A DNA stretch of 64,000 nucleotides from an uncultured Peptostreptococcus sp. (GCA_900759325.1 CAAEUW010000045.1:48345-112344); one strand, 5' to 3'. Positions 1 to 9,634 are shown, counted from the first letter of the stretch. Translations and numbers: made by a program. Notes: a model not told the origin generated them from the sequence alone.

Positions 1-46
1 AATAGAAAAATAATCAACTAAATATATGAAAATTTAATAGAAAATC

Positions 47-83
47 TTGAAAAGACTTGACAAATATGTTAAAATAGTATACT
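47..83 (+). promoter_or_regulatory. Promoter region of rpoBC
   Basis: Two overlapping sigma-A-like pairs are visible: TTGAAA at 47-52 with TAAAAT at 70-75 (17 bp apart), and TTGACA at 57-62 with TATACT at 78-83 (15 bp apart). I cannot say which one is used. A promoter is expected here because rpoB is not behind rplL in this genome. Confidence 0.6.
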
Positions 84-90
84 GCCCATA

Positions 91-256
91 ATATATTTGC
101 AGGTCTTTTTAGGTTGCAAAAAAATATATTAAAAGCACTTATTTAGTTATATTCGCAGCTGATAAAGTGGGCTCGAAAAGGTAAATTTCTATTGCATTTA
201 ATTACTGGATTGAGGTGGATTTAAGGCTGTATGACTCATAAATTAACAAATGCAAT
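91..256 (+). promoter_or_regulatory. Structured 5' leader of rpoB
   Basis: Two inverted repeats lie in the roughly 190-nt leader. TTTGCA at 96-101 pairs with TGCAAA at 115-120. ATTGCATTT at 191-199 pairs with AAATGCAAT at 248-256, enclosing about 48 nt. The second stem closes 17 nt before the rpoB ribosome binding site. No T-run follows, so this is not an intrinsic terminator. A role in autoregulation or stability is inference; I do not recognise a known leader family. Confidence 0.45.
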
Positions 257-284
257 CAAAATTTAATTTAGTGAGGTGAAGATT

Positions 285-3200
285 GTGGTACCACATCCAG
301 TCACGATTGGAAAAAGAGAAAGAATGAGCTTTTCCAAAATCAAGGAAATAGCTGACGTTCCAAACCTGATTGAAATCCAAGTGGATTCATACAAGTGGTT
401 TTTGGAAGAAGGTTTGAAAGAGGTATTTACAGATATTTCTCCTATTGAGGATTACACAGGTAATCTGATCTTGGAGTTTGTAGATTATTCTCTAGACGAA
501 AAGCCAAAATACGATATTGAAGAGTGTAAGGAAAGAGATACTACTTACTGTGCTCCTTTGAAGGTAAAGGTTAGACTTATTAATAAGGAAACTGGAGAAA
601 TCAAAGAGCAGGAAGTCTTTATGGGAGATTTCCCTCTAATGACAGACAGGGGTACCTTTGTAATAAACGGTGCCGAGAGAGTTATTGTATCACAGTTAGT
701 TAGGTCGCCAGGTGTCTACTATGCAGAAGAAAGAGACAAGGCTGGTAACAGGCTAATATCTTCTACAGTAATACCAAACAGGGGTGCATGGCTAGAATAT
801 GAAACAGATTCTACAGGTGTAATATCTGTAAGAGTTGACAGGACTAGAAAGCAGCCAGTTACAGTCCTATTAAGGGCCCTAGGTATAGGCACTGATGCAG
901 AAATAATCAATCTTTTAGGTGATGATGAGAGACTTTTATCAACACTAGAAAAGGATAGTACTACAAATGTTGATGAAGGTTTGATTGAAATCTATAAGAA
1001 GTTGAGACCAGGTGAGCCTCCAACTGTAGATAGTGCTTCATCACTACTAAATTCACTGTTCTTTGATCCAAAGAGATATGACCTTGCCAAGGTTGGCAGG
1101 TATAAGTTCAACAAGAAGCTTGCCCTTTGCTACAGGATTATGGACAAGGTGGCTTCTAGAGACATTGTCAATCCAGAAACTGGTGAAAAGTTTGCTGAGG
1201 CTGGAGAAAAAATATCTCTAGACCTTGCTAAGGAAATCCAGAACTCTGGTATCAATGCTGTTTGGATAGCTATAGATGATGAGAAGGAAATAAAGGTAAT
1301 AGGCAATAACTTTGTTAACATAAATTCTCATATCAACTTTGATATATCTGACCTCAATATAAAGGAAGATGTACACTATCCAACATTAAAAGAATTCATG
1401 GAAACATACCAGGATGAGGCTCAGTTGAAGGAAGTATTGGCTTCTAACTATAAGAAGCTAGCTCCTAAGCACATCCTATTAGACGATATTATAGCATCTA
1501 TATCTTACGAATTTGGCCTATTCTACCTGATTGATGGCAAGGATAGGGTTGGTAACATAGATGATATAGACCACCTAGGAAACAGAAGAATAAGGTGTGT
1601 AGGAGAACTTCTACAGAACCAGGTTCGTATTGGTTTCTCAAGGATGGAAAGGGTAATAAGAGAGAGAATGACAGTTCAGGATATGGACACTATCACTCCA
1701 CAGGCCCTAGTTAATATTAGACCTGTCTCTGCAGCAATCAAGGAGTTCTTCGGTTCTTCTCAGTTGTCTCAGTTCATGGACCAGACCAATCCATTGTCAG
1801 AGCTTACTCATAAGAGAAGATTATCTGCACTTGGACCAGGTGGTCTATCAAGAGAAAGAGCAGGCTTCGAAGTGCGTGACGTTCACCACTCACATTATGG
1901 TAGAATGTGTCCGATAGAGACTCCAGAAGGTCCAAATATCGGTCTTATAAACTCACTTTCTACATACGCTAAGATAAATGAATACGGATTTATAGAATCT
2001 CCATATAGAAAGTATGACAAGGTAAACAAGGTTGTAACCGATGAAATACACTACCTAACAGCCGACGAGGAGGACCTATACGTTAGAGCCCAGGCCAATG
2101 AACAGTTGGATGAAGAGGGGCATTTCGTAAACAGCAGGGTAATCTGTAGAACTGTCCTAGGTGCCGTTGAAATGGTTCCAGAAGACAGGGTTGACTACAT
2201 GGATATCTCTCCTAAGCAGGTTGTTTCAGTTGCCACAGCCATGATACCATTCCTAGAAAATGACGACGCCAACAGAGCCCTGATGGGATCAAACATGCAG
2301 CGTCAGGCAGTGCCACTAGTTAGAAGAGAGGCCCCAATCATTGGTACAGGTATTGAGTACAGGGCAGCCAAGGACTCTGGTGCAGTGGTAGTTGCCAAGA
2401 ATGATGGTATAGTTGACAGGGTATCTGCTGACGAAATCATCATCAAGAAGGAGAATGGAGATAAGGATAGGTACAAACTACTTAAGTTCAAGAGGTCAAA
2501 CTCTGGTACTTGTGTAAACCAGGCTCCAATAGTGAGCAAGAATGAAGAGGTTAAGGCTGGCGATGTAATTGCCGATGGTCCAGCGACTGACCATGGTGAA
2601 ATTGCCCTTGGTAGAAACTGTTTGATAGCCTTCATGACATGGGAAGGTTACAACTACGAGGACGCCGTACTTATCAATGAAAGACTTGTAAAGGAAGATA
2701 GGCTGTCTACAATTCATATAGAAGAATATGAGTGTGAAGCCAGAGATACAAAGCTAGGACCAGAAGAAATAACTAGAGATATACCAAATGTTGGTGAAAA
2801 TGCCATCAAGAACCTAGATGATAGGGGTATCATCAGAATAGGTGCTGAGGTAGACTCAGGAGATATCCTAGTAGGTAAGGTTACTCCTAAGGGAGAGACT
2901 GAACTAACAGCTGAAGAAAGACTTTTAAGGGCAATCTTCGGCGAAAAGGCTAGAGAGGTAAGAGACACTTCTCTTAAGGTTCCTCATGGAGAATCAGGTA
3001 TCATAGTTGATATAAGAATCTTCACTAGGGAAAATGGAGATGACCTATCTCCAGGTGTAAATGAGCTTGTAAGGTGTTATATAGCCAAGAAGAGAAAGAT
3101 AAAGGTCGGAGATAAGATGGCCGGTCGTCATGGTAACAAGGGTGTTATCTCTAGGGTTTTACCAGAAGAGGATATGCCATTCATGGCAGATGGTACTCCT

Positions 3201-4034
3201 ATGGACATCGTCTTAAATCCACAGGGTATACCTTCTCGTATGAACATCGGTCAGGTACTTGAAATGCACTTGGGTCTAGCTGCTAAGAAGCTAGGCTGGC
3301 ATGTAGCAACTTCAGTATTTGATGGGGCTAACGAGTACGATATCATGGATGCTCTTGAAATGGCAGGCTATCCAAGGGATGGTAAGCTAACTCTATATGA
3401 TGGACGTACAGGCGAAAGCTTCGACAATAGAATCACAGTTGGTTACATGTACTACTTAAAGCTACATCATCTAGTTGATGACAAGTTACATGCAAGAAGT
3501 ACAGGACCGTACTCACTAGTAACTCAGCAGCCACTAGGTGGTAAGGCCCAGTTTGGTGGACAGAGATTCGGAGAGATGGAAGTTTGGGCCCTAGAAGCCT
3601 ATGGTGCATCTCATATCCTTCAGGAAATCCTGACAGTTAAGTCGGACGATGTTAAGGGTAGGGTTGAAACATACGAAGCTATCGTTAAGGGTGAAAATAT
3701 ACCAGAGCCAGGAATGCCAGAATCATTCAGAGTATTGATGAAGGAATTACAGTCACTATGCTTGGATGTTAGTGCTCTTGACCAGAAGGGGCTAGCAATA
3801 GACATCAAGGAATCAGTAGATGATGAAGAAGAAGCTGTTGGCGAATTCAAGATAGAAAGTATCGTAACAGAGGATATAGAAGAAGGTCACATGATCGAAG
3901 AGGTAGACGGGGATTCATATGATGAATTCAGCGACAATGAAGAGGGTGACTTTGAAGAAATAGAGGAATTTGTTGACGAAGATGATAGCTTTGGTGATGA
4001 CGATTCTTACGATGAATACGAGGATGAATTCTAG
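285..4034 (+). CDS. rpoB: DNA-directed RNA polymerase subunit beta
   Basis: Beta subunit of core RNA polymerase; with beta prime it forms the catalytic cleft and carries the rifampicin pocket. The N-terminus (GKRERMSFSKI) and the rifampicin-region motif FMDQTNPLSELTHKRRLSALGPGG are typical, as are the C-terminal GGKAQFGGQRFGEMEVWALEAYGA residues. The chosen start is the GTG at 285, since GAGGTG at 273-278 sits 6 nt upstream; the GTG at 276 lies inside that Shine-Dalgarno. The product is about 1,249 aa, with a very acidic Asp/Glu-rich tail of some 70 residues after the conserved end. rpoC follows after 133 nt. Unusually, rplL is not upstream. Confidence 0.98.
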   Translation: MVPHPVTIGKRERMSFSKIKEIADVPNLIEIQVDSYKWFLEEGLKEVFTDISPIEDYTGNLILEFVDYSLDEKPKYDIEECKERDTTYCAPLKVKVRLINKETGEIKEQEVFMGDFPLMTDRGTFVINGAERVIVSQLVRSPGVYYAEERDKAGNRLISSTVIPNRGAWLEYETDSTGVISVRVDRTRKQPVTVLLRALGIGTDAEIINLLGDDERLLSTLEKDSTTNVDEGLIEIYKKLRPGEPPTVDSASSLLNSLFFDPKRYDLAKVGRYKFNKKLALCYRIMDKVASRDIVNPETGEKFAEAGEKISLDLAKEIQNSGINAVWIAIDDEKEIKVIGNNFVNINSHINFDISDLNIKEDVHYPTLKEFMETYQDEAQLKEVLASNYKKLAPKHILLDDIIASISYEFGLFYLIDGKDRVGNIDDIDHLGNRRIRCVGELLQNQVRIGFSRMERVIRERMTVQDMDTITPQALVNIRPVSAAIKEFFGSSQLSQFMDQTNPLSELTHKRRLSALGPGGLSRERAGFEVRDVHHSHYGRMCPIETPEGPNIGLINSLSTYAKINEYGFIESPYRKYDKVNKVVTDEIHYLTADEEDLYVRAQANEQLDEEGHFVNSRVICRTVLGAVEMVPEDRVDYMDISPKQVVSVATAMIPFLENDDANRALMGSNMQRQAVPLVRREAPIIGTGIEYRAAKDSGAVVVAKNDGIVDRVSADEIIIKKENGDKDRYKLLKFKRSNSGTCVNQAPIVSKNEEVKAGDVIADGPATDHGEIALGRNCLIAFMTWEGYNYEDAVLINERLVKEDRLSTIHIEEYECEARDTKLGPEEITRDIPNVGENAIKNLDDRGIIRIGAEVDSGDILVGKVTPKGETELTAEERLLRAIFGEKAREVRDTSLKVPHGESGIIVDIRIFTRENGDDLSPGVNELVRCYIAKKRKIKVGDKMAGRHGNKGVISRVLPEEDMPFMADGTPMDIVLNPQGIPSRMNIGQVLEMHLGLAAKKLGWHVATSVFDGANEYDIMDALEMAGYPRDGKLTLYDGRTGESFDNRITVGYMYYLKLHHLVDDKLHARSTGPYSLVTQQPLGGKAQFGGQRFGEMEVWALEAYGASHILQEILTVKSDDVKGRVETYEAIVKGENIPEPGMPESFRVLMKELQSLCLDVSALDQKGLAIDIKESVDDEEEAVGEFKIESIVTEDIEEGHMIEEVDGDSYDEFSDNEEGDFEEIEEFVDEDDSFGDDDSYDEYEDEF

Positions 4035-4088
4035 GAAGACTAGGATTTTGATGGATATTTATTATCTATGAGGTAAAGATGGTGGTGT

Positions 4089-4120
4089 CTTGGTAGCTGT
4101 AGGTTTTAACAGTTACCAGG
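4089..4120 (+). other. rpoB-rpoC intergenic stem-loop
   Basis: An uninterrupted stem of 10 to 12 bp (TGGTAGCTGT at 4091-4100 against ACAGTTACCA at 4109-4118, one G-U pair) closes an 8-nt loop. The downstream sequence has no continuous T-run, so termination is unlikely. It may be an RNA processing or stability element between the two subunit genes; this is inference. Confidence 0.5.
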
Positions 4121-4167
4121 ATGCGTTTAAATAAAATTAATAGTATCGAAAGAAGGGAGAGAACTCC

Positions 4168-7100
4168 TTGTTTGAATTAAACAATTTTGAGTCGATAAAA
4201 ATAGGTTTGGCATCTCCGGAGAGAATCAGACAGTGGTCAAGGGGAGAAGTAAAAAAACCAGAAACAATTAACTATAGAACTTTGAAGCCAGAGAAGGATG
4301 GTCTATTCTGTGAAAGAATATTTGGACCTACGAAGGACTGGGAGTGTCACTGCGGTAAGTATAGAAGAGTAAGATACAAGGGCGTAGTGTGTGATAGATG
4401 TGGTGTTGAAGTAACGAAGGCCAAGGTAAGAAGAGAGAGAATGGGTCATATAGAGCTGGCAGCTCCAATGTCTCATATCTGGTACTTCAAGGGTATACCA
4501 TCAAGGATGGGTCTACTACTTGATATGTCACCGAGATCTCTTGAAAAGGTATTGTACTTTGCATCATATGTGGTCACAGACCCAGGTGATACTGGTCTAG
4601 CCTACAAGCAGGTACTGACTGAAAGAGAATATAGAAATGCTGTAGAAAAGTATGGCTATGAATTTGAGGTTGGTATAGGCGCAGAAGCAGTAAAGAAGCT
4701 ATTAGAAAAGATAGATCTTGAAGCTCAGTCAGCTGAGTTGAGAGAAGACTTGAAGGATGCAACTGGTCAGAAGAGGGTTAGGACTATTAGAAGACTAGAG
4801 GTGGTAGAAGCCTTCAAAAAGTCAGGTAACAAGCCAGAATGGATGATCCTTGAGGCTATACCAGTAATTCCACCAGACCTAAGACCAATGGTTCAGCTAG
4901 ATGGTGGTAGGTTTGCTACATCTGACCTAAATGACCTTTATAGAAGGGTTATAAACAGAAATAACAGATTGAAGAGGCTTCTTGAACTAGGGGCTCCAGA
5001 AATCATAGTTAGAAATGAAAAGAGAATGCTACAGGAGGCAGTTGATGCCCTGATAGATAATGGTAGAAGGGGTAGACCGGTTACAGGACCAGGTAATAGG
5101 CCTCTTAAGTCATTATCAGATATGCTAAAGGGTAAGCAGGGTCGTTTCAGACAGAACCTACTAGGTAAGAGAGTTGACTACTCTGGTCGTTCTGTTATCG
5201 TAGTTGGTCCAGAGCTTAAGTTCTACCAGTGCGGTCTTCCAAAAAAGATGGCTCTTGAACTATTCAAGCCATTCGTAATGGACAAGCTAGTAGAAAGAGG
5301 CTTTGCCCACAATATCAAGTCTGCCAAGACTATAGTAGAAAAGGTAAAACCAGAAGTGTGGGATGTACTTGAAGACGTAATTAAGAGCCACCCAGTACTA
5401 CTTAACCGTGCCCCTACCCTACATAGACTAGGTATTCAGGCCTTTGAGCCAGTCCTAGTTGAGGGTAAGGCAATCAAGCTTCATCCACTAGTTTGTACAG
5501 CCTACAATGCCGACTTCGACGGTGACCAGATGGCTGTCCACGTGCCACTATCAGTAGAGGCCCAGGCAGAGGCTAGATACCTAATGCTATCTGTGAATAA
5601 TATACTAGCACCTAAGGATGGTGCTCCAATAACTACTCCTTCTCAGGACATGGTTCTTGGTTCATATTATTTGACAATAGAAGCCCAGGAGGGTGCAAAG
5701 GGAACTGGTTCAGTATTCAAGGACTACAATGAACTACTATTGGCATATTTCAACCACAAGGTAGAATTACATGCCCTTGTAAAGATGAGATTAACTCTAG
5801 ATGATGGTAGGTCTTCTCTAGTAGAATCTACAGTTGGTAGGTTTATCTTTAATGAAGGTATACCTCAGGACCTAGGTTTTGTTGATAGGGATAAGGATCC
5901 GTTCAGCCTAGAGGTAGACTTCCTAGCAGACAAGAAGTCCCTAGGAAAGATTATAGACAAGTGCTTTAGAAAGCATGGAAATACTAAGACTGCAGAACTT
6001 CTTGACTATGTAAAGGCTATGGGTTACAAGTATTCAACAGTTGGTGGTATCACAGTTGCTGTTGCTGACATGGATATACCAGAAGCTAAGTATACATATA
6101 TCAAGGAAGCTGAAGACCTAGTTGACAAGTATGAAAAGGCCTACAGAAGGGGTCTTATATCAAATGATGAAAGATACGAAAAGGTAATAGAAACTTGGAC
6201 AGAAACTACTGATAAGGTAACTGATGCCCTAATGGATGGTCTAGACAGAATGAACAATATCTTCATAATGGCCCATTCAGGAGCCAGAGGTTCTAAGAAC
6301 CAGATCAGACAGCTAGCAGGTATGCGTGGTCTGATGGCCAATGCATCAGGTAAGACTGTGGAAATACCGGTTAAGTCTAACTTCCGTGAAGGTCTATCAG
6401 TAATGGAATACTTTACATCTTCGCATGGAGCTAGAAAGGGTCTAGCCGATACAGCCCTTCGTACAGCCGATTCAGGTTACTTGACAAGAAGACTGGTTGA
6501 CGTCAGCCAGGACGTTATAGTAAGGGATATAGACTGTGGAACAAAAGAAACTACAGACGTATTTGCTATTAGGGATGGAAATGAAGTTATAGAAGACTTG
6601 AGAGACAGAATAATAGGTAGATACACTATAGACCCAGTTATTAACCCAGAAACTGGTCAGGAAGTGGTTCCAGGAGATCATATGATCTCAGAAGACGATG
6701 CAGATAAGATTATAGACTGCGGAGTTGAAAGGGTTAAGATCAGGACAGTTCTAAATTGTAAGACAGAACACGGTGTATGTGCTAAGTGTTACGGTAGAAA
6801 CCTTGCTACTGGTAAGCCGGTAAATATAGGTGAAGCAGTAGGTATCATAGCTGCCCAGTCAATAGGTGAGCCGGGTACTCAGCTTACAATGCGTACTTTC
6901 CATACAGGTGGTGTAGCCGGTGGAGACATCACTCAGGGTCTTCCAAGAGTTGAGGAGCTTTTCGAAGCTCGTAAGCCAAAGGGTCTAGCTGTAATTACTG
7001 AAATATCAGGTAAGATAGAAGTTGATGAAACAGCCAAGAGAAAAGAGGTAGTAGTTACTTCAGAAGATGGTCAGGCTGAAACTTACCAGATACCATATGG

Positions 7101-7722
7101 ATCTAGGCTAAAGGTAAAGAACGGCGACTATATAGAAGCTGGAGAGCCTTTGACTCAGGGTTCTATTAACCCACACGATATAGTTAGGGTTAAGGGAATT
7201 GGCGGTGTACAGGACTACATCGTTAAGGAAGTACAAAGAGTATATAGGCTACAGGGTGTTGATATCAACGACAAGCATATAGAAGTAATAGTAAGACAGA
7301 TGCTATCTAAGGTTAAGGTTGAGGATCCAGGTGATACAGACCTACTGCCAGGTGGATATGAAGAAGTTCTTACATACAATAAGTGCAATGAAGAAGCTCT
7401 TGAAAAGGGTCTAAGGCCAGCAGTGGCTAAGAGGGTCCTACTAGGTATTACAAAGGCTTCTCTTGCGACTGACTCATTCCTATCAGCTGCATCCTTCCAG
7501 GAGACTACAAGAGTCCTTACAGACGCTGCTATCAAGGGCAAAGAAGACCACTTGATAGGTCTAAAGGAGAATGTAATCCTTGGTAAGCTGATACCAGCAG
7601 GTACAGGTATGAAGAAGTACAGAAATATAGCGATAGAAAAGGACGTTGAAGAGGTTGTTGAAGAAGCTGTTGACGCAACAGAAGACGTGCACAGCGACTA
7701 CGATCTAGATGAAATGATCTAG
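4168..7722 (+). CDS. rpoC: DNA-directed RNA polymerase subunit beta prime
   Basis: Catalytic subunit of RNA polymerase. The active-site metal loop NADFDGDQMAVH lies near residues 447-458. The N-terminal zinc site CHCGKYRR...CDRCG and the later CKTEHGVCAKCYG zinc cluster are both present, as are the bridge/trigger-region residues GEAVGIIAAQSIGEPGTQLTMRTFHTGG. The start is TTG at 4168, supported by AAGGGAG at 4153-4159 with an 8-nt spacer and by the typical N-terminus FELNNFESIKIGLASPE. At 1,184 aa it has normal length for Firmicutes and ends in an acidic tail. It forms an operon with rpoB and is closed by a strong terminator. Confidence 0.98.
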   Translation: MFELNNFESIKIGLASPERIRQWSRGEVKKPETINYRTLKPEKDGLFCERIFGPTKDWECHCGKYRRVRYKGVVCDRCGVEVTKAKVRRERMGHIELAAPMSHIWYFKGIPSRMGLLLDMSPRSLEKVLYFASYVVTDPGDTGLAYKQVLTEREYRNAVEKYGYEFEVGIGAEAVKKLLEKIDLEAQSAELREDLKDATGQKRVRTIRRLEVVEAFKKSGNKPEWMILEAIPVIPPDLRPMVQLDGGRFATSDLNDLYRRVINRNNRLKRLLELGAPEIIVRNEKRMLQEAVDALIDNGRRGRPVTGPGNRPLKSLSDMLKGKQGRFRQNLLGKRVDYSGRSVIVVGPELKFYQCGLPKKMALELFKPFVMDKLVERGFAHNIKSAKTIVEKVKPEVWDVLEDVIKSHPVLLNRAPTLHRLGIQAFEPVLVEGKAIKLHPLVCTAYNADFDGDQMAVHVPLSVEAQAEARYLMLSVNNILAPKDGAPITTPSQDMVLGSYYLTIEAQEGAKGTGSVFKDYNELLLAYFNHKVELHALVKMRLTLDDGRSSLVESTVGRFIFNEGIPQDLGFVDRDKDPFSLEVDFLADKKSLGKIIDKCFRKHGNTKTAELLDYVKAMGYKYSTVGGITVAVADMDIPEAKYTYIKEAEDLVDKYEKAYRRGLISNDERYEKVIETWTETTDKVTDALMDGLDRMNNIFIMAHSGARGSKNQIRQLAGMRGLMANASGKTVEIPVKSNFREGLSVMEYFTSSHGARKGLADTALRTADSGYLTRRLVDVSQDVIVRDIDCGTKETTDVFAIRDGNEVIEDLRDRIIGRYTIDPVINPETGQEVVPGDHMISEDDADKIIDCGVERVKIRTVLNCKTEHGVCAKCYGRNLATGKPVNIGEAVGIIAAQSIGEPGTQLTMRTFHTGGVAGGDITQGLPRVEELFEARKPKGLAVITEISGKIEVDETAKRKEVVVTSEDGQAETYQIPYGSRLKVKNGDYIEAGEPLTQGSINPHDIVRVKGIGGVQDYIVKEVQRVYRLQGVDINDKHIEVIVRQMLSKVKVEDPGDTDLLPGGYEEVLTYNKCNEEALEKGLRPAVAKRVLLGITKASLATDSFLSAASFQETTRVLTDAAIKGKEDHLIGLKENVILGKLIPAGTGMKKYRNIAIEKDVEEVVEEAVDATEDVHSDYDLDEMI

Positions 7723-7763
7723 TGACTCAAGTATAGGGGTCATATGATATTAGCTGTATAATA

Positions 7764-7810
7764 TTTAGCGTTGGTGAGAGAAAAAATTCTCTCCCAACGC
7801 TAATTTTTTT
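7764..7810 (+). terminator. Intrinsic terminator after rpoC
   Basis: A long stem (TTAGCGTTGG...CCAACGCTAA, with inner GAGAGAA/TTCTCTC pairing) is followed by seven T residues at 7804-7810. It ends the rpoBC transcript. Confidence 0.93.
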
Positions 7811-7992
7811 GTAGGAGTATGTATCTGTTTAGAGAGGACAAGTAGTACATAGACCCTTTAGATGTTGACCACTAACTTTTTTGATTATAGACCTTGTGCA
7901 AACCACCCATTATACGGGCAATATTTATTTTAAAAAAGCCACTTATTTTTGTAAAATTTTAAAAAAACTGTTTAAATATGATTAAAATAAGG

Positions 7993-8050
7993 TATAATAA
8001 GAATGAGAATTAATAACAACTAGGCTTTATCAGGGTCAAGAATGACCCTG
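7993..8050 (+). promoter_or_regulatory. Peroxiredoxin -10 element and 5' UTR hairpin
   Basis: A TATAAT at 7993-7998 has only a weak TTTAAA -35 candidate at 7971-7976 (16 bp spacer). The leader then carries a perfect 7-bp hairpin, CAGGGTC at 8031-8037 with GACCCTG at 8044-8050. An AT-rich AATGAGAATTAATAA around 8002-8016 vaguely resembles Fur/PerR operators, but the match is too weak to call. The rest of 7811-7990 shows nothing I can identify. Confidence 0.4.
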
Positions 8051-8095
8051 TATATATAAAAATAAAGAAAGTTTATAAAATAAGGAGGACTAGAT

Positions 8096-8797
8096 ATGAA
8101 CCAGGAAAGACTAGAAACATTACAGGAACAGGTTAGATTTCCCCTAATAGGAACAAAGGCACCAGAATTTGAAGCTGTAACAACAAAGGGACCTATGCAC
8201 TTCCCTAATGATTTTGAAGGCAAGTGGGTAATATTATTCTCACATCCAGCAGACTTTACACCTGTTTGTACTACAGAGTTTATGACATTTGCTAGCATGC
8301 ATGATGAGTTCTCATCATATAATACTGAATTGGTGGGACTATCTATAGACTCATTACATTCACACCTTGGCTGGCTAGAAGCTATAGAAGGCTATACTTG
8401 GGATGGAATAGAAAAGCCAAAGGTTAAGTTCCCTCTAATAGCAGATATAAGAATGGAGGTAGCTAAGGCCTATGGCATGCTACAGGGAGAATCTGACACA
8501 CATGCAGTGAGGGCAGTATTCTTTGTCGACCCAAATGGTATTATCAAGACAATCCTATACTATCCAGCATCACTTGGAAGAAACTTTGCTGAAATCAAGC
8601 GTGTCCTATTAGGACTGCAGAAGGCCGAAAAGGATGGAGTAGCCCTACCAGCTAACTGGGAGCCAGGTAAGGATGTAATAGTACCTCCACCAACAACTCG
8701 TGAAGAGGTAGAGCAGAGACATGAATTGGTTAAGGATACAAGCAAGTACAATATGCTAGACTGGTTCTTGACTTTTAAAAAGGATGATGGTAAGTAG
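8096..8797 (+). CDS. 1-Cys peroxiredoxin (Prx6/AhpC-TSA family)
   Basis: Thiol peroxidase that reduces hydrogen and organic peroxides in the cytoplasm. The peroxidatic motif HPADFTPVCTTEF places the catalytic cysteine at residue 58. The protein is 233 aa, with the long C-terminal domain (PANWEPGKDVIVPPP region) of the Prx6 subfamily. Cys58 is the only cysteine in the chain, so it should work as a 1-Cys enzyme needing an external thiol. The start follows AAGGAGG at about 8082-8088. It is monocistronic, between the rpoC terminator and its own terminator, which fits an oxidative-stress gene in an anaerobe. Confidence 0.93.
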   Translation: MNQERLETLQEQVRFPLIGTKAPEFEAVTTKGPMHFPNDFEGKWVILFSHPADFTPVCTTEFMTFASMHDEFSSYNTELVGLSIDSLHSHLGWLEAIEGYTWDGIEKPKVKFPLIADIRMEVAKAYGMLQGESDTHAVRAVFFVDPNGIIKTILYYPASLGRNFAEIKRVLLGLQKAEKDGVALPANWEPGKDVIVPPPTTREEVEQRHELVKDTSKYNMLDWFLTFKKDDGK

Positions 8798-8857
8798 GAC
8801 ATCGGTATATAAGGACTTAAAAAGACTAAACAAACCACATACAAAATAAATATAATT

Positions 8858-8900
8858 AGGGCTATTCACCACTGCTAAACACAGGGGTATGGCCCTTTTT
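8858..8900 (+). terminator. Terminator after peroxiredoxin
   Basis: AGGGCTAT at 8858-8865 pairs with ATGGCCCT at about 8889-8896, one G-U pair included, and inner ACCACTG/CAGGGGT pairing extends the stem. A short T-run follows. Confidence 0.8.
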
Positions 8901-9029
8901 ACTTTGTCTCAAATCAAAAAATAGCAAATTAATAAAATATAAGGAAAAAAATATGATATACTATATATTAAACGTGTAAAAACTATAAAAGGATTTATTC
9001 ATGGAAAGTACTAGCAAATAGGAGTTTAT

Positions 9030-9476
9030 ATGGTCAAGTTTGAAGATTTTAAAAAAGAAAATTATGAGGACCTTTTGGGCATGATGAAGCTATTTTATAG
9101 GTCAGATGCAGTGTCTGATCCAATAGATGAGTCTGTTATAGAGAAGCTTTTAAAGGATATCCTGTCGAGAGAATATTCTATAAGAGGATACGAAGCAAGG
9201 TTCAAAGGAGACCTAGTTGGATTTGGTATTGTAACTAGCTACTATGCTTCAGAGGTAGCGGGTATTACAATCCAGCTAGAGGATCTTTTTATAAGTGAAG
9301 ACTATAGGTCTATGGGTATAGCCCAGGAATATTTTGCCAAGGTCAAAGATGACTTTCCTGAGGCAGCAAGGTATAGGCTGGAGGTCTGTGCAAGTAATCA
9401 GAGGGCTATAGACCTTTACAAAAGACTAGGTTTTGAGGTATTAGAGTATGTGCAGATGGTAGATGACCAGATTTAG
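9030..9476 (+). CDS. GNAT-family N-acetyltransferase
   Basis: Probable acetyl-CoA-dependent acetyltransferase of 148 aa, the usual length for a single GNAT domain. The segment LEDLFISEDYRSMGIAQEYF (about residues 89-108) matches the beta-4/motif A region, where Arg and Gly residues bind the acetyl-CoA pyrophosphate. VCASNQRAIDLYKRLGFEV near the C-terminus is the characteristic motif B ending (N-x-x-A-x-x-x-Y-x-x-x-G-F). GGAG lies 7 nt before the ATG. The substrate cannot be predicted. The gene stands alone, with a terminator following. Confidence 0.85.
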   Translation: MVKFEDFKKENYEDLLGMMKLFYRSDAVSDPIDESVIEKLLKDILSREYSIRGYEARFKGDLVGFGIVTSYYASEVAGITIQLEDLFISEDYRSMGIAQEYFAKVKDDFPEAARYRLEVCASNQRAIDLYKRLGFEVLEYVQMVDDQI

Positions 9477-9523
9477 GTCTATGTTGATATATGGAGGAGA
9501 TTTTTACGTTGGATTACACTTAT

Positions 9524-9548
9524 AGGGGGGACCTTGTCCCTCTTTTTT
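9524..9548 (+). terminator. Terminator after the GNAT gene
   Basis: GGGGGAC pairs with GTCCCTC across a 3-nt loop and is followed by six T residues at about 9543-9548. Confidence 0.8.
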
Positions 9549-9595
9549 CATGGAACCAAAAATATAATTATAAAAGAGGTCTAGAATTAAAAGAG

Positions 9596-9631
9596 AGTAA
9601 AAAAAATCATAGGTAGAATACCTATGATTTT
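9596..9631 (-). terminator. Terminator of tRNA-Arg(CCT), minus strand
   Basis: A perfect 12-bp stem (AAAATCATAGGT at 9603-9614 with ACCTATGATTTT at 9620-9631, 5-nt loop) is followed on the minus strand by a run of T. It sits just 3' of the tRNA gene. Confidence 0.88.
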
Positions 9632-9634
9632 AAG

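Noticed and set aside
2496..2717. Antisense ORFs inside rpoB, rpoC, carB and other conserved genes
   Set aside because: They are mirror frames of strongly conserved coding sequence, mostly low-complexity Ser/Leu-rich, with no ribosome binding sites.
8000..8016. Fur/PerR operator before the peroxiredoxin gene
   Set aside because: AATGAGAATTAATAA shares only scattered bases with either consensus and lacks clear dyad symmetry.
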